This document shows, piece by piece, positions 14,976 to 23,895 of a stretch of DNA of 29,103 nucleotides (positions are counted from its first letter, which is position 1; each line of letters opens with the position of its first letter). Under the pieces are notes generated by a model that saw only the letters and a list, made by a program, of their open reading frames with translations, searched no databases and was not told where the DNA came from. This stretch comes from an uncultured Oscillospiraceae bacterium (lineage in GTDB: Bacteria > Bacillota > Clostridia > Oscillospirales > Oscillospiraceae), in the NCBI GenBank assembly GCA_934643765.1, contig CAKUCT010000003.1, forward strand, positions 1 to 29,103. The letters are read 5' to 3'. The position numbers and the translations under genes are program-made.

Positions 14976-16241
14976 ATGCAGCATTCCAAATATGCCATTC
15001 TTGGCGCAACGCTCATCGACGGAAATGATGCCGAGCCGGTGCAGAACAGTCTGGTTCTTGTCGAAGACGACCGCATCCGTGCCGTCGGAACCATGAATAC
15101 CCTTTCTGTGCCGGATGGTTTTTCCATCATCAACGGCGAGGGTATGACGCTGATGCCGGGCCTGATTGACGCGCATGTACATCTATATATGGGCGAGCAC
15201 GATATCTGTATCCCCGGCTCCGGCATGCCGCTGGGCCTTGCCGATCACCCCTGCCTGCGTGTACTCAAAAGCTACGAATATGCGCAGCACACTATCCAGG
15301 CCGGCTTTACCACCATCCGTGATGCCGGCGATCTGGCCGACAATGTTATCCAGCTCCGTAACGCCATCAATCAGGGCATTGTCCATGGCCCGCGCATCAT
15401 CTCCTCCAACCAGCATCTGAGCATCACCGGCGGACATCTCGCGCCCTACCCCGCCTGGCTCAACCGCACGGACCATATCAACAATGCCTGTGACGGCAAG
15501 GAGGGTGTTCTCAAAGCCGTCCGTCATCAGATCCGCATGGGCGCAGACTGGATCAAATTCTTTGCCACCGGCGGCATCAGCGACACCCACGACACGCAGG
15601 AATTCAACGATGAAGAGATTGCTGTCATCGTCGGCGAAGCCCACTGCAAGCACAAAAAAGTCTTCGCACACTGCATGTATGAAGAAGGAACCATGGCTGC
15701 GGTCCGCGGCGGCATCGACTCCGTGGAGCACGGCGCGCGGCTGACCGAAGAAATCTGCGACGAGATGATTGCCCGGCGCACCTGGCTTGTCCCGACGCTC
15801 TGCGTACTGGACGCCTCCGCCACGCTTGGCCCCGCCTTCGGCATTCCCGACTGGTACTGCAAAAAGGCCGGCTGGTTCTATGACTGCAACTTCAAAAGCC
15901 TTCAGCTTGCGCGGGAAAAGGGCGTCCGGATTGCCTTCGGCTCAGACTCCGGCTTTGACGCGCAGAAGCACGGCATGAACGGCCGCGAATTTATCCAGTA
16001 TGTTAAGGTTGGCTTCTCTCCGATGGAAGCCATCGTCTGCGCCACCAAGCGTAACTCCGAACTTCTGGGGCTTGCCGACCGCATTGGCACCGTGGAGCCC
16101 GGCAAGCAGGCAGACCTGATTCTCGTCGGCGGAGACCCTCTATCCGATATCTCCATTCTGAAAGACAGCGAGCACATTTCCATGGTCATGCACGACGGCA
16201 AGCTGTTCCGTCTGGACTACAAAGAAACTGTCGTACAATAA
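14976..16241 (+). CDS. Amidohydrolase (Xaa-Pro dipeptidase/imidazolonepropionase-like)
   Basis: A 421-residue metal-dependent hydrolase. The HxH motif is DAHVH (H67, H69). K194 in WIKFFATGG is a candidate carboxylated bridging lysine; H232 (VFAHC), H252 (SVEHGA) and D324 (FGSDSG) complete a binuclear site of the type known in prolidase-like members of this superfamily. The C-terminal GKQADLILVGGDP closes the small beta domain. Characterised relatives cleave Xaa-Pro or N-acyl amino acid amide bonds. The start is set by AAGGAGGT and ATG at 14976; upstream in-frame codons would run through the hairpin and ROK tail. It sits 83 bases after the ROK gene with no evident promoter of its own, so is probably cotranscribed with it, and ends at a strong terminator. 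Confidence 0.88.
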   Translation: MQHSKYAILGATLIDGNDAEPVQNSLVLVEDDRIRAVGTMNTLSVPDGFSIINGEGMTLMPGLIDAHVHLYMGEHDICIPGSGMPLGLADHPCLRVLKSYEYAQHTIQAGFTTIRDAGDLADNVIQLRNAINQGIVHGPRIISSNQHLSITGGHLAPYPAWLNRTDHINNACDGKEGVLKAVRHQIRMGADWIKFFATGGISDTHDTQEFNDEEIAVIVGEAHCKHKKVFAHCMYEEGTMAAVRGGIDSVEHGARLTEEICDEMIARRTWLVPTLCVLDASATLGPAFGIPDWYCKKAGWFYDCNFKSLQLAREKGVRIAFGSDSGFDAQKHGMNGREFIQYVKVGFSPMEAIVCATKRNSELLGLADRIGTVEPGKQADLILVGGDPLSDISILKDSEHISMVMHDGKLFRLDYKETVVQ

Positions 16242-16289
16242 AAAATGCAAACCCCGGCGCCTGCTTATCCAAAGTGGGCGCCGGGGTTT
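16241..16289. terminator. Terminator shared by the amidohydrolase and L,D-transpeptidase genes
   Basis: A 13-bp perfect stem (16249-16261 with 16277-16289), GC-rich, with a 15-base loop. On the minus strand it is followed by ATTTTTT, a good U-tract for the L,D-transpeptidase gene. On the plus strand only three Ts, inside the stem, are available. Confidence 0.88.
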
Positions 16290-16304
16290 AACTATAATTA
16301 TGTA

Positions 16305-17771
16305 TCAGCTTTGCAGAATCCGGGTGGTCTCCGGGTCCGGCTCGAACCACTTGTTCTTGCCGAACAGAATGATCGCGTCTCCGACCTCCACGGTTTCAAA
16401 AATTGTCGGCATCGCTTCCACCGGAATATTCACGCAGCCGTGGCTGCCGCCGTTGACATAGAAGTCCTTGCCGAAATGCGTCCGCCACGACGCGTCGTGC
16501 AGGCCGTAGGCCCCGTCGATGCCGATCCAGTATTCCGAAAATACCAGATAGTCTTCGCCGCTCATCCACTGATCGCGCTCTTTGTTATAGGCGTAGTACA
16601 GACCCGTAATAGTCTGGAAGCCGTTGAGGTTGCCGGTGACGACATCGGTGCTGATGACAACCTCGCCGGATTTATAAACCGTCAGCTTCTGGTTGTCAAT
16701 GTCAACCTCGACGTATACATCCGTCAGCGGTTCATACGGCTCGCCGTTTTTATACAGAAGCATCTGCGCCCGGATTTCTGCCGGCTCCAGCGCCTTAAGC
16801 GGCGCTTCAATCGCCTGCGTCAAATTTTCTGTGTCCAACTGATAGTCAACCTTCAGAAAATCCATTGGCTTCGGCCCGTCCACATAGGTGTTGAGAATGA
16901 AAGACGTATTCTGCGTGTCCGCAAGCGCCTTCCAGCCCGCCACCAGAACCGCCAGCTTGTCCTCATCCACCTGCACATAGCCGCCGTCGTTAACTGACAC
17001 AAGCGCAGATAGCGCATCGCCGCTCAGCGTCACAACCTTCGACGCCTCCTTTTGCCCCTCCAGATTCAGATCAATCGGATAACTCAGTTCCTTGATCTTC
17101 TCCCGCAGCAGCGCGTCAAAGTCAAACGTCGTATTTTCCACTGTAATCTCGGGCTGCGCATAGCAGTCCGCCACGCCAGCCAGATCGAAGCTCATCATCT
17201 CGGCTTCGCCGCTTGTGACGGTAATTCCGGCCGCCGCTGCGCGAAGCGCCTCGCGCACGGGTTCTTCATTCAGAACATTGCCCGGCACCTCAGCCACCAC
17301 ACAGAATTTTTCACCGTCAAACATCGCGTACGCATCCTGCGCCGCGTGGCGCGGCAGGGCCTGCAAGTCCTCCCAGACGGCCTCGTCCGTATAGCGCACC
17401 ATATCCACGCGGACAGAGCCGCTCGGCGCGTGCTCCTGCGTGCGCCAGGAAAGCTGATCTGCCGCATCTTTTTCGGCAAACAGCTCCGGCGTCATGCGCT
17501 CGTCGCTTGTAAAGCAGGCCGTCACCGCCTGCTGCGTTGCCTCCAGCACCCCCAGGTCTTTTAATGTATAGGTGCCGACGGCTGTCCCGTTTTCTGTAAC
17601 AGCCAGCGCCGTCTTTTCCGTGTTTGCAAGCATCGTCTGATACTGCTCGTAGATCGTCCGCTGCAGCGCCTGCGCCTCGCTGACTGCGCTGTGCAGCCGG
17701 TACCAGCCGAAGCCCACCGCTGCGCCTGCCACAACCAGCACGCACAGCAGGATAATCAGTCCCTTTTTCAT
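16305..17771 (-). CDS. L,D-transpeptidase (YkuD) with peptidoglycan-binding-like region
   Basis: A 488-residue single-pass membrane protein that would make 3-3 crosslinks in peptidoglycan or attach proteins to it, outside the membrane. Residues 2-22 are a hydrophobic anchor after a short MKKG. The middle (about 50-300) matches the putative peptidoglycan-binding region often preceding YkuD domains, including a LSGDALSALV stretch. The C-terminal catalytic domain contains YGLHDASW and GGSHGCVNIP, with the conserved histidine and nucleophile cysteine of SHGC. The ATG at 17771 is chosen (GAGGG 10 bases upstream; typical signal-anchor start); an ATG at 17780 is possible. A further in-frame upstream extension to 18008 would run through the promoter and is not credible. 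The gene seems unrelated to the catabolic clusters flanking it. Confidence 0.92.
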   Translation of the reverse strand: MKKGLIILLCVLVVAGAAVGFGWYRLHSAVSEAQALQRTIYEQYQTMLANTEKTALAVTENGTAVGTYTLKDLGVLEATQQAVTACFTSDERMTPELFAEKDAADQLSWRTQEHAPSGSVRVDMVRYTDEAVWEDLQALPRHAAQDAYAMFDGEKFCVVAEVPGNVLNEEPVREALRAAAAGITVTSGEAEMMSFDLAGVADCYAQPEITVENTTFDFDALLREKIKELSYPIDLNLEGQKEASKVVTLSGDALSALVSVNDGGYVQVDEDKLAVLVAGWKALADTQNTSFILNTYVDGPKPMDFLKVDYQLDTENLTQAIEAPLKALEPAEIRAQMLLYKNGEPYEPLTDVYVEVDIDNQKLTVYKSGEVVISTDVVTGNLNGFQTITGLYYAYNKERDQWMSGEDYLVFSEYWIGIDGAYGLHDASWRTHFGKDFYVNGGSHGCVNIPVEAMPTIFETVEVGDAIILFGKNKWFEPDPETTRILQS

Positions 17772-17823
17772 CTTTCCCATTCCCTCAACTCTTCCGCTCC
17801 GCCCGCGGAGCTTCTCTTTGTTC

Positions 17824-17851
17824 AGTATACCATATTCTCCCCGCAATGCAA
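17824..17851 (-). promoter_or_regulatory. Promoter of the L,D-transpeptidase gene
   Basis: On the minus strand TTGCAT (17846-17851), a 16-base spacer and TATACT (17824-17829), about 50 bases upstream of the start codon. Confidence 0.65.
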
Positions 17852-18190
17852 TTCTCATCTTTCGGGAATTATGCAAAACGCCCGCGCATTTTTGCTTTTC
17901 TTCTGGCTTATCAGCTCCTGTCTTTTGCCCCTTTCCAGACGGCCGCCGTTCTGTTCGGCCGCCGCCTTCGTTTTTTTCACCATAATTCAGTCGATATTTC
18001 GGCCGCAATTATGCAACATTTTTGTAAAAATCAAAAAATCCGTTCAATTTCGATGCAAAATTTCAAAATTCTTTCTCTTTCTAAAAATCCGTTTATTTTA
18101 TCCCGTGCAAAAATCTGTTACCATGCACTCATCGGCAAAGCGCACAGAAATTGTTTTGCTTCAAAAATATTTTTTGTGCTGAAATGCAGT

Positions 18191-18206
18191 GCATTCGTCA
18201 GAATGC
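18191..18206. promoter_or_regulatory. Candidate operator palindrome before the oligopeptide importer operon
   Basis: GCATTC-GTCA-GAATGC, perfect 6-base arms. It lies 15 bases before a weak promoter candidate (TTGGGT at 18221-18226, 16-17 base spacer, CATAAA near 18243). Function is inference. Confidence 0.35.
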
Positions 18207-18290
18207 CAAATCCAAAAACATTGGGTTCATGCCCGCGTGCAGCATAAACCCTGTTTTAAAATTTTCACAATATTTGAGGAGGCAAAAAGA

Positions 18291-19916
18291 ATGAACCGAA
18301 GAAGAATGCTCGCCGCCCTGATGGTCCTGACCATGCTGGTCGCCATGCTGGCAGGCTGCAGCAGCAGCTCTCCCGCAACCCCCGCGTCCGATCCTACGGC
18401 GTCCGACGCCGCCGCGACTCCCAGCGCAACAGATTCCTCCGGCAAGACGCACAGCAAATCTGTATCCGTCGCATTCAGTGAAGGTCTGATCAAGCTTGAC
18501 CCGCACGACCAGACACTCTCCACCAGCATTACCATGATCGATATGGTATTCGACACACTCCTTGAGTCTGACCACGCAGGCACCTACACCCCCAGACTTG
18601 CTGAAAGCTACTCGGTCAGCGACGACGGTCTGGAATGGACCATCAAGGTCCGCGAAGGCGTCACGTTCCATGACGGCGAAGTCTGTAATGCCGACGACGT
18701 TGTCTGCACGTTCCAGCGCCTGATTGACACGCCGACGCTCGCTACTGTCGTCAGCTACTGGACGTCTCTTGTCAGCGTTGAAAAGATCGACGACTACACC
18801 GTCAAGCTGACGCTCTCCGAGCCGACGGCCGCCGCGGTGATGATGGGTCTTGGCAACACGCCGATCATTCCGAACGAAGCATACGAAAAATACGGCACTT
18901 CGCTTTTCACCGAGCAGATTATGACCGGCACCGGCCCGTGGAAGTTTGACGAGTGGGTTGACGGCCAGTACGTCCACTTTACCAAGAACGAAAACTACTG
19001 GAACGGCGGCAATAACTCCTACTTCGATGATGTCTACATCCGCTTCATCTCTGAGGCTTCCACCGCCATCTCCGGCCAGCTGACCGGCGAAATCGATGCC
19101 TACTACAACACCAGCGGCATCCCGCAGGATCTTCTGGGCTTGTACTCCGGTTCTGAGAACACCTGCGAACTGCTTCAGGTTCCCGTCAGCGCCATCCAGT
19201 ACCTCGGCTTCCAGTGCGGCGAGGGCTCCGTGTTCCAGGATGTCAACGTCAGAAGAGCCTTCTCCATGGCCATCGACCGTCAGGGCATCATTGACGCACT
19301 CATGAACGGCAACGGCGCCATCTGCGACGGTATTGCCAACGACAAGACGCTCGGCTATGACGAAAACCTTCATAGCCCGTATTATACCTACGATCCTGAA
19401 GGTGCAAAGTCCCTGCTGGAGAGCACCGGCTACGCGGGGGAAGAAATTGTGATTTCCTCCGTCTCCGCCTTCAACACCCTGGCGCTTGCCATCTGCGACA
19501 TGGTCAACGCTGTCGGCTTTAACTGCAAGGCCGAGGTTGTGGAAGCCGCAACGCTTCTTGACATCCGCTCCACCGGCGATTACGACGCGTTCATCGTCAC
19601 CGCCTTCCACACCGACGGCGATCTGTACCAGTTCATCAACTTCCGTGTCGCCAGTGACGCGCATACCTCTGAGTATGTCAACGAAGAGCTCAATGCGCTG
19701 GTCAAGCAGTCCAACGAAGAGCCCGACAACGCCGTTCGCGATGAGCTGTTCAAACAGGCCAACGCCATCATCGCCGACGAATGCGCACCGATGATCTCCA
19801 TTGCCCAGCTGCAGAACACGCAGAGCGTGAACTACGGCATCACCGGCGTTGAATTCCTGGGCGACGCATTCTGCCTGCTGAAGAACATCAGCTACGATCC
19901 CTCGCTCGTAAAATAA
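18291..19916 (+). CDS. Oligopeptide/dipeptide-type ABC transporter substrate-binding lipoprotein (SBP family 5)
   Basis: A 541-residue exported binding protein of the DppA/OppA family. The lipoprotein signal ends LAGC with C23 as the lipidated cysteine, followed by a Ser/Thr/Ala/Pro linker to about 60. The mature domain has the family opening (LIKLDPHDQTLSTSI), LAESYSVSDDGLEWTIKVREG, and NVRRAFSMAIDRQGI, all typical of family 5. The family binds peptides, but also nickel, glycosides or sugars, so substrate is open. The start is fixed by GAGGAGG ahead of the ATG at 18291. It is first in the importer operon and separated from the permease genes by a hairpin. Confidence 0.95.
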   Translation: MNRRRMLAALMVLTMLVAMLAGCSSSSPATPASDPTASDAAATPSATDSSGKTHSKSVSVAFSEGLIKLDPHDQTLSTSITMIDMVFDTLLESDHAGTYTPRLAESYSVSDDGLEWTIKVREGVTFHDGEVCNADDVVCTFQRLIDTPTLATVVSYWTSLVSVEKIDDYTVKLTLSEPTAAAVMMGLGNTPIIPNEAYEKYGTSLFTEQIMTGTGPWKFDEWVDGQYVHFTKNENYWNGGNNSYFDDVYIRFISEASTAISGQLTGEIDAYYNTSGIPQDLLGLYSGSENTCELLQVPVSAIQYLGFQCGEGSVFQDVNVRRAFSMAIDRQGIIDALMNGNGAICDGIANDKTLGYDENLHSPYYTYDPEGAKSLLESTGYAGEEIVISSVSAFNTLALAICDMVNAVGFNCKAEVVEAATLLDIRSTGDYDAFIVTAFHTDGDLYQFINFRVASDAHTSEYVNEELNALVKQSNEEPDNAVRDELFKQANAIIADECAPMISIAQLQNTQSVNYGITGVEFLGDAFCLLKNISYDPSLVK

Positions 19917-19956
19917 ACTTGATTCTCATCCCATCGCAATGACTTGATATCTGATC

Positions 19957-19988
19957 GGGCCAGCCTATTTTCAACATTAGGCTGGCCC
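19957..19988 (+). other. Intraoperonic hairpin after the binding-protein gene
   Basis: An 11-bp perfect stem (19957-19967 with 19978-19988) and a 10-base loop, with no U-tract after it. It is placed between the binding-protein stop and dppB, where such stems typically block 3' exonucleases and raise the level of the binding-protein mRNA relative to the permeases. Confidence 0.7.
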
Positions 19989-20011
19989 TGTTACAAAAAA
20001 GGAGAAACCAC

Positions 20012-20935
20012 ATGTATGCTCGATATATTCTGAAACGATTGGGGCAGACCGTGATCGTTTTGTTTTTGATCTCCATACTTGCTTTTGCTCTGATTCATGT
20101 TGCGCCCGGCAATCCGGCCCGCATGATGCTGCCTGACACCGCCTCGGAAGAACAGGTTCGCGCAAAAGAAATTGAGATGGGGCTCGATAAGCCGCTGTAC
20201 GTACAATATTTCAAATACATGGCCGGCGTTCTGCGCGGCGACCTTGGCACTTCCTCCAGCTATCAGACCAGCGTGTCGTCCATCATCGCAAACCGCTTCC
20301 CGGCAACGCTGAAGCTGACGCTGGCGACCATTTTGGTCAGTCTTCTCATCAGTATCCCCATCGGCATTATCGCCGGCATCAAGCAGGGCAGTATGGTGGA
20401 TTTCTTCGCCATGCTCTTTGCCCTCATCGGTCAATCGATGTCGACCGTCTGGCTGGCCGTCATGATGATCTATATTTTCAGTGTCAAACTCAACTGGTTC
20501 CCGCCGCTTGGCATGGGCGGCATTGAATATCTGGTCCTGCCCGCCGTGACGCTGGGCTACCCGCTGGCCGCGCAGGTTACGCGCATGGGCCGCTCGGGCA
20601 TGATTGACGTTCTGCGCGAGGACTATATCACAGCGACGCTCGCCAAGGGCATTCCGGAAAGCCGCGTCTATACCAAATATGCCTTCAAGAACGCCCTGAT
20701 TCCGATCGTCACCGTCGTCGGCCTGCAGGTCGGCTACTTCCTGGGCGGCGCAGTCGTGGTCGAGACGATCTTCTCCTGGTCCGGCGTCGGTCAGCTTGCA
20801 AACCAGGCCGTCGGCAACCGCGACTACGCGCTGGTGCAGAGTCTGCTTCTGGTCATCGCCGCACTGTTTGCATTGGTCAATCTGATTGTCGATCTGATCA
20901 ACGCAAAAATCGACCCGCGTATTACGCTGGAATAA
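20012..20935 (+). CDS. dppB: Oligopeptide-type ABC permease, DppB subunit
   Basis: A 307-residue integral membrane protein with the DppB/OppB N-terminus (a hydrophobic helix from about 9 to 30 ending in HVAPGNPA), an extracytoplasmic loop, and the cytoplasmic coupling motif around ITATLAKGIPESRVY. With DppC it forms the translocation channel. The start is set by AAAGGAG before the ATG at 20012. Confidence 0.95.
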   Translation: MYARYILKRLGQTVIVLFLISILAFALIHVAPGNPARMMLPDTASEEQVRAKEIEMGLDKPLYVQYFKYMAGVLRGDLGTSSSYQTSVSSIIANRFPATLKLTLATILVSLLISIPIGIIAGIKQGSMVDFFAMLFALIGQSMSTVWLAVMMIYIFSVKLNWFPPLGMGGIEYLVLPAVTLGYPLAAQVTRMGRSGMIDVLREDYITATLAKGIPESRVYTKYAFKNALIPIVTVVGLQVGYFLGGAVVVETIFSWSGVGQLANQAVGNRDYALVQSLLLVIAALFALVNLIVDLINAKIDPRITLE

Positions 20936-20947
20936 GAGGTTCAACGT

Positions 20948-21784
20948 ATGGATAAAAAACTGATTCTCAAAAGAATGCTGCACAGCAAGTTTTTTATGAC
21001 CGGCCTTCTGGTCGCCGTGCTTGTTGTGGTGCTGTCCATTCTTTCCCCCGCAATCATCACCTTTGACCCGACCGCAAACGATCTGATCCACCGGCTCAAT
21101 CCTCCCGGCATTGACGGCCACGTGATGGGCACCGACCAGCTGGGCCGCGACATTTTTTCAAGGCTCCTCATCGGCAGCCGCTACTCCCTTCTCATCGCGC
21201 TGATCGTTGTGGCGACGGCCGCCGTCATCGGAACCTTCCTGGGTCTGGTCTCCGGCTATTTTGGCGGCAAGATCGACACCATCATCATGCGCATTTCCGA
21301 GATCTTCCTGAGCATCCCGCAGCTGATTCTCGGCATTGCCGTCATGGCAATTCTCGGCCCGAGCATTCCGAATCTGCTTCTGGTGCTGATCGTCAGCAGC
21401 TGGACGCAGTACTGTAAGCTCGCCCGCAACAATGTTCTGGTGCAGAAAAACATGGACTATGTCCATGCCAGTCAGGTCATGGGTGCCGGAAAGCTGCACA
21501 TCATGCTCACGCAGATTTTCCCCAATATCACAACGCCGCTTCTCATTACGATCAGCCAGCAGTTCGGCATGATCATCATGATGGAAGCCTCCTTGAGCTT
21601 CCTCGGGCTCGGCATTCAGCAGCCTACGCCGTCCTGGGGCAATATGATTGCCGACGGCCGTACCTTCCTGACCACTGCGCCCTGGATGGTCATAGCACCG
21701 GGCGCAGCACTGATGGTCACAGTTCTGGCCTTCAACTTCCTCGGTGACGGCCTGCGTGATGTCTTCGACCCCAAGCGCACCTGA
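20948..21784 (+). CDS. dppC: Oligopeptide-type ABC permease, DppC subunit
   Basis: A 278-residue permease. It has one N-terminal helix, then GTDQLGRDIFSRLLIGSR, a DppC/OppC signature, and the coupling region YVHASQVMGAGKLHIM. The C-terminal FLGDGLRDVFDPK is typical. It is 12 bases after dppB with a GAGGTT ribosome-binding site. Confidence 0.95.
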   Translation: MDKKLILKRMLHSKFFMTGLLVAVLVVVLSILSPAIITFDPTANDLIHRLNPPGIDGHVMGTDQLGRDIFSRLLIGSRYSLLIALIVVATAAVIGTFLGLVSGYFGGKIDTIIMRISEIFLSIPQLILGIAVMAILGPSIPNLLLVLIVSSWTQYCKLARNNVLVQKNMDYVHASQVMGAGKLHIMLTQIFPNITTPLLITISQQFGMIIMMEASLSFLGLGIQQPTPSWGNMIADGRTFLTTAPWMVIAPGAALMVTVLAFNFLGDGLRDVFDPKRT

Positions 21785-21893
21785 GATTATCTGCTGCAGC
21801 CAGGCGCTACTTTTATACGAACCCCACCGCTATCATCTTTCAGATGCATGCCAGTGATACAACTGCATGGCAATAACGTAGGAGGAACCCCGC

Positions 21894-22865
21894 ATGGAAG
21901 AAAATTTGCTTGAAATACGAAATTTACACGTCTGTTTTCAGACCGAGCGTGCCACATCCAACGCTCTGAACGGTGTAAACCTGACCATACACAAAGGCGA
22001 AAGTCTGGGCCTTGTCGGTGAGTCCGGCGCCGGCAAAACAACGACGGCCCTTGCAACACTGAAGCTTCTGCCAAGAGGCGGCCGCATGCTCGACGGTGAA
22101 ATCTTTTACAAGGGCAAAGACGTCATGAAAATGTCCAAGCGTGAGCTTCTGGACATGCGCGGCCACCGGATCTCCATGATCTTTCAGAACCCCCTGACCT
22201 CTTTGAACCCTGTCTTTACTGTTGGCGAGCAGATCGGTATGGTGCTGCGCCAGCACAAAAAAATGAACCGGAAGCAGGCCGACGAAGAGACCAAGCGCCT
22301 TCTTGAAATGGTCGGCATCGCAGGCTACCGTCTCAATGACTACCCCAACCAGTTCAGCGGCGGCATGCGCCAGCGCGTCGGCATCGCAGCCGGCATCGCC
22401 TGCAATCCGGAGCTTCTGATCGCCGACGAACCGACGACCGCGCTGGATGTCACCATCCAGGCGCAGATTCTCGAGCTGATGAAAAAGCTCCAGAAAGAAT
22501 ATTCCACCTCGCTTCTGATGATCACGCACAACCTCGGCATCATCAGCGAGCTGTGTGAAAAAGTGGCCGTCATGTACGCCGGCCGCATCATCGAATACGG
22601 CACCGTAAAAGAGGTGTTCTCCAACCCGCTCCACCCGTACACCCGCGGTCTTCTGGGCGCGCTTCCGAAGCTCAGCGGCCCGCGTGAGCGGCTGACCGCC
22701 ATTCCCGGAACTGTCGCCAACGCGCAGCATCTGCCGGACGGCTGCCGGTTCCACCCCCGCTGCGAGCACTGCATGGAAGCGTGTAAGCATACGCAGCCGG
22801 AGATGGTCATGGTGAACGAGAACCACTACGTAGAATGCCACAAAGGAGGGAATTTCCATGGATGA
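21894..22865 (+). CDS. dppD: Oligopeptide-type ABC ATPase, DppD subunit
   Basis: A 323-residue ATPase. Walker A GESGAGKTT (43-51), signature FSGGMRQR, Walker B LLIADEPTTALD and the switch histidine in MITHNLG are intact. The C-terminal region has the oligopeptide-transporter motif with cysteines in CRFHPRCEHC and later YVECH; in some family members such a cluster binds an iron-sulfur centre. It starts at 21894 after GGAGGA. A 109-base gap with no obvious promoter precedes it. It overlaps dppF by eight bases. Confidence 0.95.
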   Translation: MEENLLEIRNLHVCFQTERATSNALNGVNLTIHKGESLGLVGESGAGKTTTALATLKLLPRGGRMLDGEIFYKGKDVMKMSKRELLDMRGHRISMIFQNPLTSLNPVFTVGEQIGMVLRQHKKMNRKQADEETKRLLEMVGIAGYRLNDYPNQFSGGMRQRVGIAAGIACNPELLIADEPTTALDVTIQAQILELMKKLQKEYSTSLLMITHNLGIISELCEKVAVMYAGRIIEYGTVKEVFSNPLHPYTRGLLGALPKLSGPRERLTAIPGTVANAQHLPDGCRFHPRCEHCMEACKHTQPEMVMVNENHYVECHKGGNFHG

Positions 22866-23895
22866 ACGCAAATCCGCCGGTGCTGGCACTCCGCTGTTGG
22901 AAGTCAGGCACCTGAAAAAATATTTTTCCATCCCGAGAAAGGGCAATCTTCACGCCGTTGACGATGTCAGCTTCCAGATATATCCCGGCGAAACGCTTGG
23001 TCTTGTCGGCGAGTCCGGCTGCGGCAAAAGCACGGTCGGCAACGTCATCATGCAGCTGCACAAGCGCACAGACGGCGAGATTTATCTGTCCGGCAAGGAT
23101 GTCTTCCGTCCAGACGCAGACAAAAACGAATTCTGCCGCAATGTACAGATTATTTTCCAGGACCCGTACTCCTCTCTCAATCCCCGCAAAACCATCAAGG
23201 ACATCCTCAGTGAGCCGCTTCTGATCCAGAAGCTCGCAAAAAAGGGACCGGAGCTCGATCACGTTCTGAGCGAGCTCTGCCAGACGGTCGGTCTGAGCGA
23301 AGATCTTCTGAATCACTATCCGCATGAGCTCGACGGCGGCATGCGCCAGGTCGTCGGCATCGCGCGCGCACTGTCGCTCAACCCCTCGTTCATCGTGTGT
23401 GACGAGCCCGTCTCTGCGCTGGATGTTTCCGTACAGGCCAAAATCATCAACCTTCTAATGGACCTTCAGAAGCAGCGCGGCCTGTCGTATCTGTTCATCA
23501 GCCACGACCTGAGCGTTGTGCGCCATATCTCCAACCGAATTGCCGTCATGTATCTGGGTCAAATCGTAGAGATGGCCGACACCGACACCATCTTCAACAA
23601 CGCCATGCACCCGTACACCATCGCCCTGATGTCCGCCGTCCCCAAGGTCAGCGTGGATAAAAAGGTCAGCCGTATCGTTCTGGCCGGCGATGTGCCGAGC
23701 CCCATGAACCCCAAGCCCGGCTGCCGGTTTGCGCCGCGCTGCTGGATGGCCTGCCCGGAATGCAGCCAGTGCACGCCGGATCTGAAAGAAGTTGAGCCCG
23801 GTCATTTCGTGTCCTGCATGTACGCAGCCACCTCCCGCGAAAGGGCAAAGACCGCCGAAACGACCAGTGTTGAAAAAATGATGGAGGCGAAATAA
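22858..23895 (+). CDS. dppF: Oligopeptide-type ABC ATPase, DppF subunit
   Basis: A 345-residue ATPase partner of DppD. Walker A GESGCGKST, Walker B FIVCDEPVSALD and the switch histidine in FISHDLS are present. The ABC signature reads LDGGMRQV rather than LSGGQRQR, so the canonical serine is aspartate. The C-terminus has the cysteine motif CRFAPRCWMACPECSQC. The ATG at 22858 is preceded by AAAGGAGG. The stop overlaps the ATG of the following hydrolase by one base (TAATG), so the hydrolase is probably translationally coupled. Confidence 0.95.
   Translation: MDERKSAGAGTPLLEVRHLKKYFSIPRKGNLHAVDDVSFQIYPGETLGLVGESGCGKSTVGNVIMQLHKRTDGEIYLSGKDVFRPDADKNEFCRNVQIIFQDPYSSLNPRKTIKDILSEPLLIQKLAKKGPELDHVLSELCQTVGLSEDLLNHYPHELDGGMRQVVGIARALSLNPSFIVCDEPVSALDVSVQAKIINLLMDLQKQRGLSYLFISHDLSVVRHISNRIAVMYLGQIVEMADTDTIFNNAMHPYTIALMSAVPKVSVDKKVSRIVLAGDVPSPMNPKPGCRFAPRCWMACPECSQCTPDLKEVEPGHFVSCMYAATSRERAKTAETTSVEKMMEAK

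Larger units (their letters stand above)
17772..18290. promoter_or_regulatory. Divergent intergenic region between the L,D-transpeptidase and oligopeptide-importer operon
   Basis: A 519-base gap. Its left end holds the transpeptidase promoter (17824-17851) and a small stem (17796-17811). The rest is AT-rich with no credible gene. It contains two copies of AAAAATCCGTT (18034-18044 and 18083-18093), each followed within about 12 bases by TGCAAAA, and a GCATTC-GTCA-GAATGC palindrome (18191-18206), all upstream of the importer operon. Confidence 0.7.

Noticed and set aside
17772..18008. In-frame upstream extension of the L,D-transpeptidase
   Set aside because: It would pass through the -10/-35 region and lacks a ribosome-binding site; the typical membrane-anchor start is at 17771.
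18198..19664. Long minus-strand reading frame opposite the family 5 binding protein gene
   Set aside because: Antisense shadow; the plus-strand product is a clear lipoprotein with signal peptide and conserved motifs.
19991..21121. Minus-strand reading frame opposite dppB
   Set aside because: Antisense shadow with a His/Asp/Gln-rich translation and no known domain.
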